NCBI GenBank assembly: GCA_019136135.1
Contig: JAGVUR010000031.1
Coordinates: 1 to 40,354 of the forward strand
Direction: 5' to 3'
Length of the DNA: 40,354 bases
From: Verrucomicrobiota bacterium
GTDB taxonomy: Bacteria; Verrucomicrobiota; Lentisphaeria; Oligosphaerales; Oligosphaeraceae
Shown here piece after piece: positions 8,330 to 16,900 of the stretch. Below the pieces are notes generated by a model that saw nothing but the letters and a program-made list of their open reading frames with translations, had not been told where the DNA came from and did not search any database. Made by a program: the position numbers and the translations under genes. Numbering within the stretch: the first letter of the stretch is position 1; every line of letters begins with the position of its first letter.

Positions 8330-10120
8330 TTAGCCAAGGCGAGCCTTCAGGTCGGCAAGCTGCTTGTTCATTTCGGCAGGCAACTTGGCGCCGAACTTCT
8401 CGAAGTGCGCCTCGATCTGGGGCAGAACGTCCTTCCAGCCCTTGCAATCAACCTCGAGCAGAGCCTTCAGGTCCGCTTCGGGAATGTTGAGGCCGTTCAG
8501 GTCAAGCGAGCCTGCCTCAGGCAGATTGCCGATGGCGGTCGCCTTCGCTTTTGCGGTACCGTTGCAACGACCGAAGATCCACTTCAGAACGCGGCTGTTG
8601 TCGCCGAAGCCAGGCCACAGGAAATGGCCGTCTTCGCCGCGACGGAACCAGTTCACGTAGAAAATCTTCGGCAGCTTGGCACCCTTGTGCTTGCCGATGT
8701 TCAGCCAGTGCTTGAAGTAGTCGCCCATGTGGTAGCCGCAGAACGGCAACATCGCAAACGGATCGAAACGAAGCTGGCCGGCACCGCCCAAGGCAGCGGC
8801 GGTCATCTCGGATGCCATCGTCGCACCCATGAATACACCATGCTCCCAATTCATTGCCTCGTTGACCAATGGAACGACAGTCCTGCGGCGACCGCCAAAC
8901 AGGAACGCCGAAATCGGAACGCCCTCGGGGGCTTCCCATTCGGGGGCGATCACGGGGCACTGGGCGGCAGGAGTCGTGAAACGGGCATTGGGATGAGCAG
9001 CCTTCGTGCCCTTCGCAGGAGTCCAGGGACGACGAGTCCAGTCAACCAGGAACTCGGGCTTGCTGTCGTGGTCTTCCCACCAGACGCCGCCTTCCGGAGT
9101 CATCGCGCAGTTCGTGAAAATCGTATTGCCGCGGTTGATCGTGCGCATCGCATTCGGATTCGACTTCATCGACGTGCCGGGAGCAACGCCAAAGAAACCG
9201 GCTTCCGGGTTGATCGCATACAGCTGACCATCTTCGCCAAACTTCATCCAGGCAATGTCGTCGCCAATCGTCTCGACCTTCCAGCCGGGAATCGTCGGCT
9301 CCATCATCGCAAGGTTCGTCTTGCCGCAGGCTGACGGGAATGCCGCCGCAACATACTTGACCTCGCCTTCGGGGGATGTCAGCTTCAAGATCAGCATGTG
9401 CTCGGCCATCCAGCCTTCGTCGCGAGCCTGGACAGAAGCAATACGAAGGGCAAAGCACTTCTTGCCCAGCAAGGCGTTGCCGCCGTAGCCGGAACCGTAG
9501 GAGATGATCTCGCGGGTCTCGGGGAAGTGGGTGATGTACTTCTTCTCAACTGGAGCGCTGGGCCAGGGAATGTCAGCCTTGTCGCCATCAAGAGGATAAC
9601 CGACGGAGTGCACGCACTTCACAAACTCGCGACCGTCGTCGACACGCTTCAGGATCTCAGTCGAAACACGGGTCATGATGCACATGTTCACGACGACGTA
9701 GGGGCTGTCTGTCAACTCGATGCCGTACTTGGCGATCGGGGAATCCGGATGGCCCATCGAGAAGGGAATCACGTACAGGGTACGGCCGACCATCGCGCCC
9801 TTGAACAGTTCCGCGAATTCGGCCTTCATCTCGGCTGGATCCTTCCAGTAGTTCGTCGGACCCGCGTCTTCCTTCTTGTTGGCGCAGATGAACGTACGCT
9901 CCTCGACACGAGCCACATCGCTCTTGTCACTGCGGGCGAAATACGAGTTCAAAGGCCATTTCATCTTGATGAAGGCGCCGCTCGCCACCATCATGTTGCA
10001 AATCTCGTTGTACTGTGCCTGCGAACCATCGCAGATCACAACCTGGTCTGGCGTAGCAAGGTCAATCCAGTACTGGAGCCATTCTTTCAAATCGGCATTT
10101 TTCAGGTCTTTGATGTCCAT
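8330..10120 (-). CDS. pckG: Phosphoenolpyruvate carboxykinase (GTP)
   Basis: This enzyme interconverts oxaloacetate + GTP and PEP + CO2 + GDP in the cytoplasm, for gluconeogenesis or anaplerotic CO2 fixation. At 596 residues it has the normal length for the GTP-dependent family. The P-loop is FPSACGKTN (K267), with the reactive cysteine C265 of GTP-type enzymes. [12 protein letters not shown] and the [12 protein letters not shown] segment also fit the family. The frame is open further upstream to 10198. The ATG at 10120 is preferred because AAAGGA precedes it at good spacing and the extra 26 residues do not resemble the family. A strong terminator follows. The 245-bp gap to the divergent yceD gene should hold both promoters. 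Confidence 0.97.
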   Translation of the reverse strand: MDIKDLKNADLKEWLQYWIDLATPDQVVICDGSQAQYNEICNMMVASGAFIKMKWPLNSYFARSDKSDVARVEERTFICANKKEDAGPTNYWKDPAEMKAEFAELFKGAMVGRTLYVIPFSMGHPDSPIAKYGIELTDSPYVVVNMCIMTRVSTEILKRVDDGREFVKCVHSVGYPLDGDKADIPWPSAPVEKKYITHFPETREIISYGSGYGGNALLGKKCFALRIASVQARDEGWMAEHMLILKLTSPEGEVKYVAAAFPSACGKTNLAMMEPTIPGWKVETIGDDIAWMKFGEDGQLYAINPEAGFFGVAPGTSMKSNPNAMRTINRGNTIFTNCAMTPEGGVWWEDHDSKPEFLVDWTRRPWTPAKGTKAAHPNARFTTPAAQCPVIAPEWEAPEGVPISAFLFGGRRRTVVPLVNEAMNWEHGVFMGATMASEMTAAALGGAGQLRFDPFAMLPFCGYHMGDYFKHWLNIGKHKGAKLPKIFYVNWFRRGEDGHFLWPGFGDNSRVLKWIFGRCNGTAKAKATAIGNLPEAGSLDLNGLNIPEADLKALLEVDCKGWKDVLPQIEAHFEKFGAKLPAEMNKQLADLKARLG

Positions 10121-10365
10121 TCTTTGTTCCTTTAATGTGGTTTGTACTTCCAACTGAATGCACCACGCGGCACAATGATTCGGCCGGATTTTCAACAAAA
10201 GTTAAATATATATCCAAACACCCCAACTTTCAATTTAAATCGGCTTATCGACAAGCCGTTTTTTCACGCCAACGCACGACGCAAGGAAAAACAAGACAGC
10301 CGCAACTTGACAATGTATATTATATTACAGGACAAAAATCACCACCTAAGGATAAAGGCAACAAC

Positions 10366-10869
10366 ATGAACCGCAGGAAAACAGATTCGAACAACAGGCT
10401 GACCTACCAGGCGACTGACCTGCCCTCGCAGGGAGTCGACTGGGAAGGGCAGACGACGATGCAAAGCCTCGGCGCCGAAGAGGACGACCGATTCCAATTC
10501 CCCAACCCGATCAACTTCAGCCTCCATGTCACGCAACTCGCAGAAGATTTCCTGATCACCGGGAAACTCGACGTCGCAGTCGATGCCGTCTGCGACAGGT
10601 GCGCCGAGACATTCACCCTTAACATCGAGACGGATGACGTTTGCCATCGATATGAAAAGGCAATTGGAACAGTCATTGACTTGACTGACGACATTAGAGA
10701 GGATATATTAATTGCTTTTCCGCAATCCTGCCGTTGCTCGGATGACTGCAAGGGATTCTGCCCAAAATGCGGAGCGAACCTCAACGAGGAATCTTGCAGT
10801 TGCAACCAGGAAGGCGAAGAAGAGGACGAGCGCAACCCCTGGGCCGCGCTCGACAAGTTGAAATTGTAA
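10366..10869 (+). CDS. yceD: YceD/DUF177 family protein
   Basis: This 167-residue protein shows the DUF177 pattern: CDRCAETF near residue 83 and a C-terminal cysteine cluster (CRCSDDCKGFCPKCGANLN) that may bind zinc. The family nearly always sits just before rpmF and is linked to ribosome or rRNA homeostasis, but its mechanism is not settled. The frame is open further upstream to 10135. The ATG at 10366 is chosen because AAAGG lies 6 bases before it and the N-terminus then matches the family size. rpmF begins 90 bases later and plsX follows, the classical conserved order. Confidence 0.88.
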   Translation: MNRRKTDSNNRLTYQATDLPSQGVDWEGQTTMQSLGAEEDDRFQFPNPINFSLHVTQLAEDFLITGKLDVAVDAVCDRCAETFTLNIETDDVCHRYEKAIGTVIDLTDDIREDILIAFPQSCRCSDDCKGFCPKCGANLNEESCSCNQEGEEEDERNPWAALDKLKL

Positions 10870-10959
10870 GTTTTGAGATTGTTCAAAATCCAAATAGGAA
10901 CCAAGTGGCCGAGGCGGTGGCAACCGCGAAGACCGAGAAGAACCAAGGAGCAATGAGTC

Positions 10960-11145
10960 ATGGCTGTTCAACAGAGCAAAGTAAGCAAGCGCAGGGTCCG
11001 CACCCGCCACGCCGCAAACCGCTATAAAGGCGTCCAGGTTACCCTCTGCACCAACTGCGGAGAACCCTGCCTCCCGCACCGCGTCTGCAAAAAATGCGGT
11101 ATATACGACGGAAGGCAAGTCCTCACCATCAAGCAAGACGACTAA
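10960..11145 (+). CDS. rpmF: 50S ribosomal protein L32 (bL32)
   Basis: This 61-residue basic protein has the L32 start MAVQQSKVSKRR and a zinc-ribbon formed by CTNCG and CKKCG. It is a structural protein of the large ribosomal subunit. AAGGAG lies about 9 bases before the ATG. The four zinc cysteines are all present, so this is the zinc-bound form rather than the C-minus paralogue. Confidence 0.97.
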   Translation: MAVQQSKVSKRRVRTRHAANRYKGVQVTLCTNCGEPCLPHRVCKKCGIYDGRQVLTIKQDD

Positions 11146-11251
11146 GTCGTAGCAAGCGCCCAATACGGGCTTTTATCGCCACAAGGCCGAAACGCAGTCA
11201 GCGCCTTGGCGGACGCGGGTTCAACATCAAGTTTTTGGAGTCGTGTAGACA

Positions 11252-12304
11252 ATGTCAAACCGATCCAGCCAGGAGTCAACCATCACAGTCGCCGTCGATG
11301 CAATGGGCGGCGACTACGCGCCTTCATCCATTGTGGATGGGGTCGGACTCTGCTTGGATGCCCACGGGGACGCGTTTCGGATTCTTATTGTCGGAGACAA
11401 GGAAAAGGTCGAGATGGAATTGCGTCGGATCGGCAAGTTTGGCGATCCGCGCATCGAGGTTGTCCATGCGTCACAGGTCGTCGAAATGGACGACCATCCC
11501 GTCTCCGCGGTTCGCAGCAAGCGTGATTCGTCGATCAACGTCGCGATGAATTTAGTTCGTGAAGGTCGCGCCCGCGGCGTCTTCAGCGCTGGTAACACCG
11601 GAGCGACCGTCGTCTCCGCTTATTTCAGGCTTTCGATGCTGCCCGGCATCGAACGTCCGGGCATCGCTGCTGTCCTTCCCTCGGAAACTGGCGCCTTCCT
11701 TCTTTTGGACGCCGGAGCCAGCGTCGATTGCGCGCCGATCAATCTCCTCCACTACGGGATCATGGGTTCGATCTACTCCAAGTCGATTATGCACAAGGAA
11801 AATCCAAGGGTCGGGGTCATGTGCAACGGAACCGAGGAAGGCAAAGGCAACAAGCTGACGCAAGCCGCAGTCAAGCTCCTCGCGGAAGCCAAAATGATCA
11901 ACTTCATCGGCAATGTCGAAGGGCACGACCTCTTTTCGGGCAATGTCGACGTTGTTCTTTGCGATGGATTCGTCGGCAACGTCATCCTGAAATCCGCCGA
12001 ACAACTAGCCAAGTCCATGGGCAAGATGATCAAGCAGTCCCTGATGAGCAAATTGACCTGGAAACTTGGCGCGTTGATCTCAAAGGGCGCATTCAAGGAC
12101 TTCAGAAAACGCACGGACTACTCCGAAGTCGGCGGCGCCCCGTTGCTGGGCGTCAAGGGAGTCGTGATCATCGGACACGGAATCTCCGATGGCAAAGCCG
12201 TGATGAACGGCATCAGGGCAGTTGGCGAAGCCGTCAAGCTTCGCGTCAACAAGACGATCGAAGAGCAGGTCAAGGAATACGAAACCAGGCACAACGGAGG
12301 GTAA
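11252..12304 (+). CDS. plsX: Phosphate acyltransferase PlsX
   Basis: PlsX makes acyl-phosphate from acyl-ACP, the first step of phosphatidic acid synthesis in the PlsX/PlsY route, as a peripheral membrane enzyme. The 350-residue length is typical. The N-terminal AVDAMGGDYAP, the SAGNTGATV segment, and NVEGHDLFSG and DGFVGNVILK are family hallmarks. GGAG lies about 10 bases before the ATG. The gene often continues into fabH-fabD-fabG, but here it is followed by a gap and then secreted glycan-degradation genes. No clear terminator hairpin was seen after it. Confidence 0.97.
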   Translation: MSNRSSQESTITVAVDAMGGDYAPSSIVDGVGLCLDAHGDAFRILIVGDKEKVEMELRRIGKFGDPRIEVVHASQVVEMDDHPVSAVRSKRDSSINVAMNLVREGRARGVFSAGNTGATVVSAYFRLSMLPGIERPGIAAVLPSETGAFLLLDAGASVDCAPINLLHYGIMGSIYSKSIMHKENPRVGVMCNGTEEGKGNKLTQAAVKLLAEAKMINFIGNVEGHDLFSGNVDVVLCDGFVGNVILKSAEQLAKSMGKMIKQSLMSKLTWKLGALISKGAFKDFRKRTDYSEVGGAPLLGVKGVVIIGHGISDGKAVMNGIRAVGEAVKLRVNKTIEEQVKEYETRHNGG

Positions 12305-12364
12305 CTTTTCACCCTTCCACGCCTTACTTCCTCCCCCTCCCCCCCCAAAAAAAAGCGGCAGGCA

Positions 12365-12467
12365 TGTGTTGAAATCACCTGAAATGACGACGTATGGTTC
12401 GTCCTTGAAGGTTCGGATCAAGGTCTGGATCTGGTCGGCACGATCATCCTCATGGCCAGCCGGCTAG
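12365..12467 (-). pseudogene. Fossil fragment of an endonuclease/exonuclease/phosphatase (EEP) gene
   Basis: On the minus strand, after an in-frame TAG, about 33 codons read GHEDDRADQIQTLIRTF, then EPYVVISGDFNT. The His, Arg-x-x-Gln-Ile spacing and GDFN are the C-terminal motif set of the EEP superfamily. The similarity ends beyond GDFNT in a low-complexity C-run. No flanking part of such a gene survives in any frame. It is therefore a relic, not a working gene. The fragment borders the 120-bp tandem repeat, which suggests that insertion or deletion took place here. Confidence 0.4.
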
Positions 12468-12676
12468 ATTTGCCCTACTGCAGAACAAGACGGGGTCAGG
12501 TACGGGCACCCGGGGTGCTCGTACTCAAACAGTGTCGCCGCTTTAGCGGCGAAACTAGGGCGTTCCAAGTCGGGACGGGTCAGGTAAATTTGCCCTGTTG
12601 CAGGATGGGACGGTTTTAGGTACGGGCACCCGGGGTGCTCGTACTCAAACAGTGTCGCCGCTCAAGCGGCTAAACA
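12462..12676. repeat. 120-bp tandem duplication carrying palindrome copies 2 and 3
   Basis: Two units repeat with an exact 120-base offset. Each has TTTGCCCT(A/G)(C/T)TGCAG near the start, then the palindrome TACGGGCACCCGGGGTGCTC (12501 and 12621), then ACTCAAACAGTGTCGCCGCT, identical in both. The palindromes have one arm mismatch. Each is followed by a second small hairpin built on GCCGC/GCGGC. Most of the rest of the 12305-12794 gap has no gene apart from the EEP relic. Confidence 0.85.
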
Positions 12677-12753
12677 TGGCAAAGACTTCCAAGCAAAATA
12701 CCACACTCAACCCCAGGATTCCTTAAGCCAGTTAGGAATTTCAGTTAGATGGA

Positions 12754-12770
12754 GTATCGTAACCTGATAC
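12754..12770. promoter_or_regulatory. Possible operator or leader hairpin upstream of the LamG/GH42-like pair
   Basis: GTATC-GTAACCT-GATAC forms a 5-bp inverted repeat 24 bases before the start codon and 13 bases before the AGGAGCG ribosome-binding site. A second short inverted repeat (ATTCC...GGAAT) lies at about 12716-12739. Either could be an operator, but both are short and could be chance. Confidence 0.2.
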
Positions 12771-12794
12771 AATTTTCCTTTCCAGGAGCGTACG

Positions 12795-13961
12795 ATGTAC
12801 CTGATTTTGTTGTTAGCCTCAATGTTCATATCCCTGACTTGCCAAGCCGAATGGGTTGACGGCTTCATCGACAAAGGACTGGCAGGCAAGGCTAAAATCC
12901 TTGTGGAAGGACGCGACTTTAATTCAGGCAGCCTCTCCTGCTGGTTCCTTCCCAAACAAGACTCCGCCAAACCTGCCATGCTGCTTAGCGGCGGCAACAA
13001 CTCCCCGCAATTCTTCACCCTCCGCCTGGCAGGCAACCAACTGACCTTCACCATCAAGGATGCCAAGGGACAGGGCAACGTCAAGCTTGTCGACCAAGAT
13101 TTGACCATCCCAAAATGGCATCACCTCCTCTGCGTCTGGGGAAAACACAAGGACACTTCATTCGTCAACATCTACCTGAATGGCTTGCTCCGCGCCCATT
13201 CCGAAGGAACCTACATCCCAGACCAATTCCATCTCAAGGAACTCTACATCGCATCAAATAGCGCCAATCACGCAGAACCGCCATTCAACGGAATCATCGA
13301 TGAAATCGCTTTCTACGATGTCGCACTCAATGGAAGCCACGTGCGCGAACTTGTAAAAGGCAATGCCGTCCGATTGCCCGGAACCCTCTTCAACCTCAAT
13401 GAAAACCTCAATCCTTTGCCGATCGACGAAGACAAGCATGCGCCAGAACCACGCATCCTCGCGAGAAGAGCATTCCGCGAAAAGAAGATCCAAGCCTACC
13501 ACAACGAACTGGACTTTATCTACGAATACGACCGCTTCACCAAGGAAGCCAAACCCAATTGCCTGAATGACGGAATCATCCAGACAGGAGCACATTGGAA
13601 AGACTCCCCCAGGGAAATCACCTGCTCCCTCAGCCATACGGCATTGGTGGACTTCGTCGAAATCGTAGCCCAAAAGCATACCAAATGGTACATGCTCAAG
13701 GAACTGGTCGTCATGGTCGACTCAGGCAATGGTTCATTTACCCCAATCAAAATCATCCCGGCATACTACAAGCCACTCGAGCCGGATACAAAGCTGATCG
13801 ATGAAACATGCAAACCCTATACCTACAGAATCGACGACGTCGGGCAAGCATGCAGAATCAGAATCAAAGCAAGCGGCGATGCGCATATGATGATCAATGA
13901 AATCAGAATCTGCGGCAAATACCCACAATCAGAAAACGAAATCAATCGAGAACCCAAATGA
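12795..13961 (+). CDS. Secreted LamG-like lectin protein with discoidin-like C-terminal domain
   Basis: Residues 1-18 are a signal peptide (hydrophobic LILLLASMFISL, cleavage after CQA), so the protein should leave the cytoplasm. Residues about 25-195 form a LamG/concanavalin-A-like sandwich, with WHHLLCVW, YLNGLL and IDEIAFYDVAL at the expected places. Residues about 245-385 resemble a coagulation factor 5/8-type (discoidin) carbohydrate-binding fold. No catalytic module is visible, so it probably binds glycans for its partner. AGGAGCG precedes the ATG. The stop codon overlaps the next start (ATGA), so the two proteins are probably made together. Its exact ligand is unknown. Confidence 0.8.
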   Translation: MYLILLLASMFISLTCQAEWVDGFIDKGLAGKAKILVEGRDFNSGSLSCWFLPKQDSAKPAMLLSGGNNSPQFFTLRLAGNQLTFTIKDAKGQGNVKLVDQDLTIPKWHHLLCVWGKHKDTSFVNIYLNGLLRAHSEGTYIPDQFHLKELYIASNSANHAEPPFNGIIDEIAFYDVALNGSHVRELVKGNAVRLPGTLFNLNENLNPLPIDEDKHAPEPRILARRAFREKKIQAYHNELDFIYEYDRFTKEAKPNCLNDGIIQTGAHWKDSPREITCSLSHTALVDFVEIVAQKHTKWYMLKELVVMVDSGNGSFTPIKIIPAYYKPLEPDTKLIDETCKPYTYRIDDVGQACRIRIKASGDAHMMINEIRICGKYPQSENEINREPK

Positions 13962-16900
13962 AAAACATCTGCCTTCTCATGACACTTCTGGCCAGTACGC
14001 AATTGCTCGCCTTCAACGAAAAAACCATCTACTACGAAAACCTAAAGGTCGATTGCCATAGAGTCGAAAACGATGTATTCGCAGTCGATTTCACTGAACT
14101 CGGCGGACGGATGATGAGCCTGACCTTCAAGCCGGAAAATGTCAACCTCACCAACCCGGAAACAATCGGTTCGACAACTGAAAACCTCTGGAACATACCT
14201 AAATCCAGATTCTTCCTCAGGGAAAAACCATTCCTGTTCAACAAAAAATTGACCGAAGACAGCTATGTCGCAACCTTCTCAGGCAATCACAAAGGCGGCG
14301 GAATCGACTTCCTCAACGTCGTCAAAACCTATACCCTCCAAAACAACACCACGATCATCAAGCTGGACTATGCGTTCGAAAACCTTCCCGACGCCATGTC
14401 CGCCCTCAACTACGCCTTCCTGCTCCACCACAACCTTGGCGTCTTGGGCGAGGAAACGACCTACTTCTACCCGACCAAGGAAGGAATCAAGACCATAGCC
14501 CCCAGCAAGCGCCCCCTGGACTTGTGGGTCTTCAATCCCGCCAGAGGCTGGTTGGGTTGCGCCGCGAAATCAGGCAAGGGCATCGCGATCGCCATGGACT
14601 ACGCACAAGTCCACGCATTCTACAGCTGGTTCTCAAAGGACAAGATACCGACCTTGGAATGGCGAATGATCCCCATGTCGATCGAGGCTGGCAAGCAAGC
14701 GAAGACATCCGTCGAATTCATTGCCTTTACCGGCCTGGATGCCGTCTGCGGCGCAGGAAACGGGCTTGTTGGCGACATCAAGGTCCTGAAGGCGGCTCCC
14801 GAACCCGGCGACCAAGTCCCACTGAAGGTCATCATCTACAACGGCAAGGCAGGAACCGTCCAGGCAGCCCTCAACACCAGGAAAAGCGGAGAGGTAAACT
14901 GGACGCAGCTTACAACCAACACCCTTGAATTCGGCAAGTTCGGCACCAAGGACTTCACCGCCAACGTCACCCTGGAACAGGAAGGCATCCTCGAACTCGA
15001 AGTGATCCTCGCCAACGGGCAAGACGAACTGGCAAGGCTCAACCAAATAGTCAATTTCGGCGAAAGCGACCAGCAATGGGCCATCACCCCACTCGTCAAG
15101 CAACGGGAAAGCTCAATCCAGCAAATCAACCTGAGGAATTTTGACAACGTCACGGAAACACCCCATATCAAATGGGGCAAGCCACTCCCAAAAGGCACCC
15201 AGCCCAATGTCCTCGCGCTCACGGATTTCCAATGCATCCCAGAAATCGCCCAACTCAAGCAACGATTCGACTTCAACGTCAAGACAACCTACCTCCCCTA
15301 CTCAGGCTTGAACCAGGCGCTTGCAAACCCAATCTACAGTCTCGGAGACACATTCGGACTACTGACCGGCAACGATGTCGAGGACAATCTCCTCAAAGCG
15401 CTTGACGACAAGCATGACGCCATCGTCATTGGAGGCCTGCCCTGGAAAGCATTCTCGCAAAAGGCACGCCAGAAAATCCAGGACCAAATCAAAAACGGGA
15501 CCGGGATCGTCTATATCGGTCCGTTCGATCCACCGGACTTCCTCGGGCTGACCGGAAAACCAACGACAATCAAGGCAACCCCATCTCCCTGCGAAAATCC
15601 CGAAAGCTGGCTTGCAGGAATCCCGTTCAATCTGCTTGGAGAAGAACAAATCCTTGCCTTCAAGCCAGATAAGGACACCCAAGCCCTCGCCAACGCGGCG
15701 CAAGCACCCTACATCACCGAGAAAAACAACGTGATCGCAATCCTATACAAGGCGAACTTCGGACGTTTCGGAGACCAGGCCGGACTGACGCCGAATCTCC
15801 TGGACTTCTACTCTGACAAGGAAAGCCAGCACGAACTCTACTTCTCGCTCCTAGGAAAGGCAATCCTCAAGGCGGTCGGAAAATCATTGCCAATCACATT
15901 CAAAAATGCCGATGTCATTGACAAATCCCTGACGCTCAACCTGACGGCAACCGCAACTCTCGCCGGCAAGCTCAACTGCTTCGTCACAACCCCGTTCAAC
16001 GACATCACATTCCAACGGGAAGTTCCATTCGAACTCAAGCCAGGGGACAACAAAATCACCGTGCCACTGGAAGGATTGGACTACTCAGGAAACCTCGCCG
16101 TCTCAGCAATCCTCAAGGACAATGACGGAAACGTCCTGAGTTGGGGAACCTGGAGCACAACAGGAACGGAAAACGCGCAAATCCTCGAAATCATCACTGA
16201 CAAGCCCAACTATAATGAAGGAGAGACGATCCAAATACAGCTCAAGCTCGGCGGCGATACTACAGGATGCACCCAACTCGTCGAACTTATCGACTGCTGG
16301 GAACGTTTGATCCAGCAAATCGAATCAACACCAGGAAGCCAAGCTAACCTGACCATCGAAAACGAACTCCTCTCAAGGGCATACAAGATCAATGCCAAAC
16401 TCTATAAAAACAAACACCAAATCGCACAAAGGCAAGCGATCGTAAAAGTCCGCCCAAAACAGGACAAGCTCGCCTGGGACGACTACGAAATCGGAACCTG
16501 GATCACGGGTGACGGAACCAGGCTGTACCTTTGGAAACACCAGGCGGAAATAATCAGAAGCCTCAACATCAAGACAATCATCTCAAATTGGGGAACCATC
16601 GCACACGATTTCACAACCCGACATGGTTTCCATCCCACAAACCTTGCAGGAGCAGGACTCGGACAGGCCAGCGAACCAGAAGAATACACAAAGACAAAAG
16701 ACAAAACACTGCTCGTCAGAAATGTCTGCCTTTCAAATCCGGAATTCCTACAGACAATCAAGGACAACTTCAATAAGATGAGCCAAAGCTATAGCTACGA
16801 AGCAATGAGGTTCTTCTGGCTCGGAGATGAACAATCGATTACAGGATACAACGGAAAGCCAATCGACTTCTGCTTCTCAAATCACTGCCTGGAACAATTC

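Noticed and set aside
8405..9334. Plus-strand frame of 309 codons
   Set aside because: It is antisense to the strongly conserved pckG and shows no family features.
10121..10198. N-terminal extension of pckG
   Set aside because: The ATG at 10120 has a good ribosome-binding site, and the extension does not resemble the family.
10307..10326. TTGACA plus TATATT as a promoter for yceD
   Set aside because: The spacing is only about 8 bases, too short for a standard -35/-10 pair.
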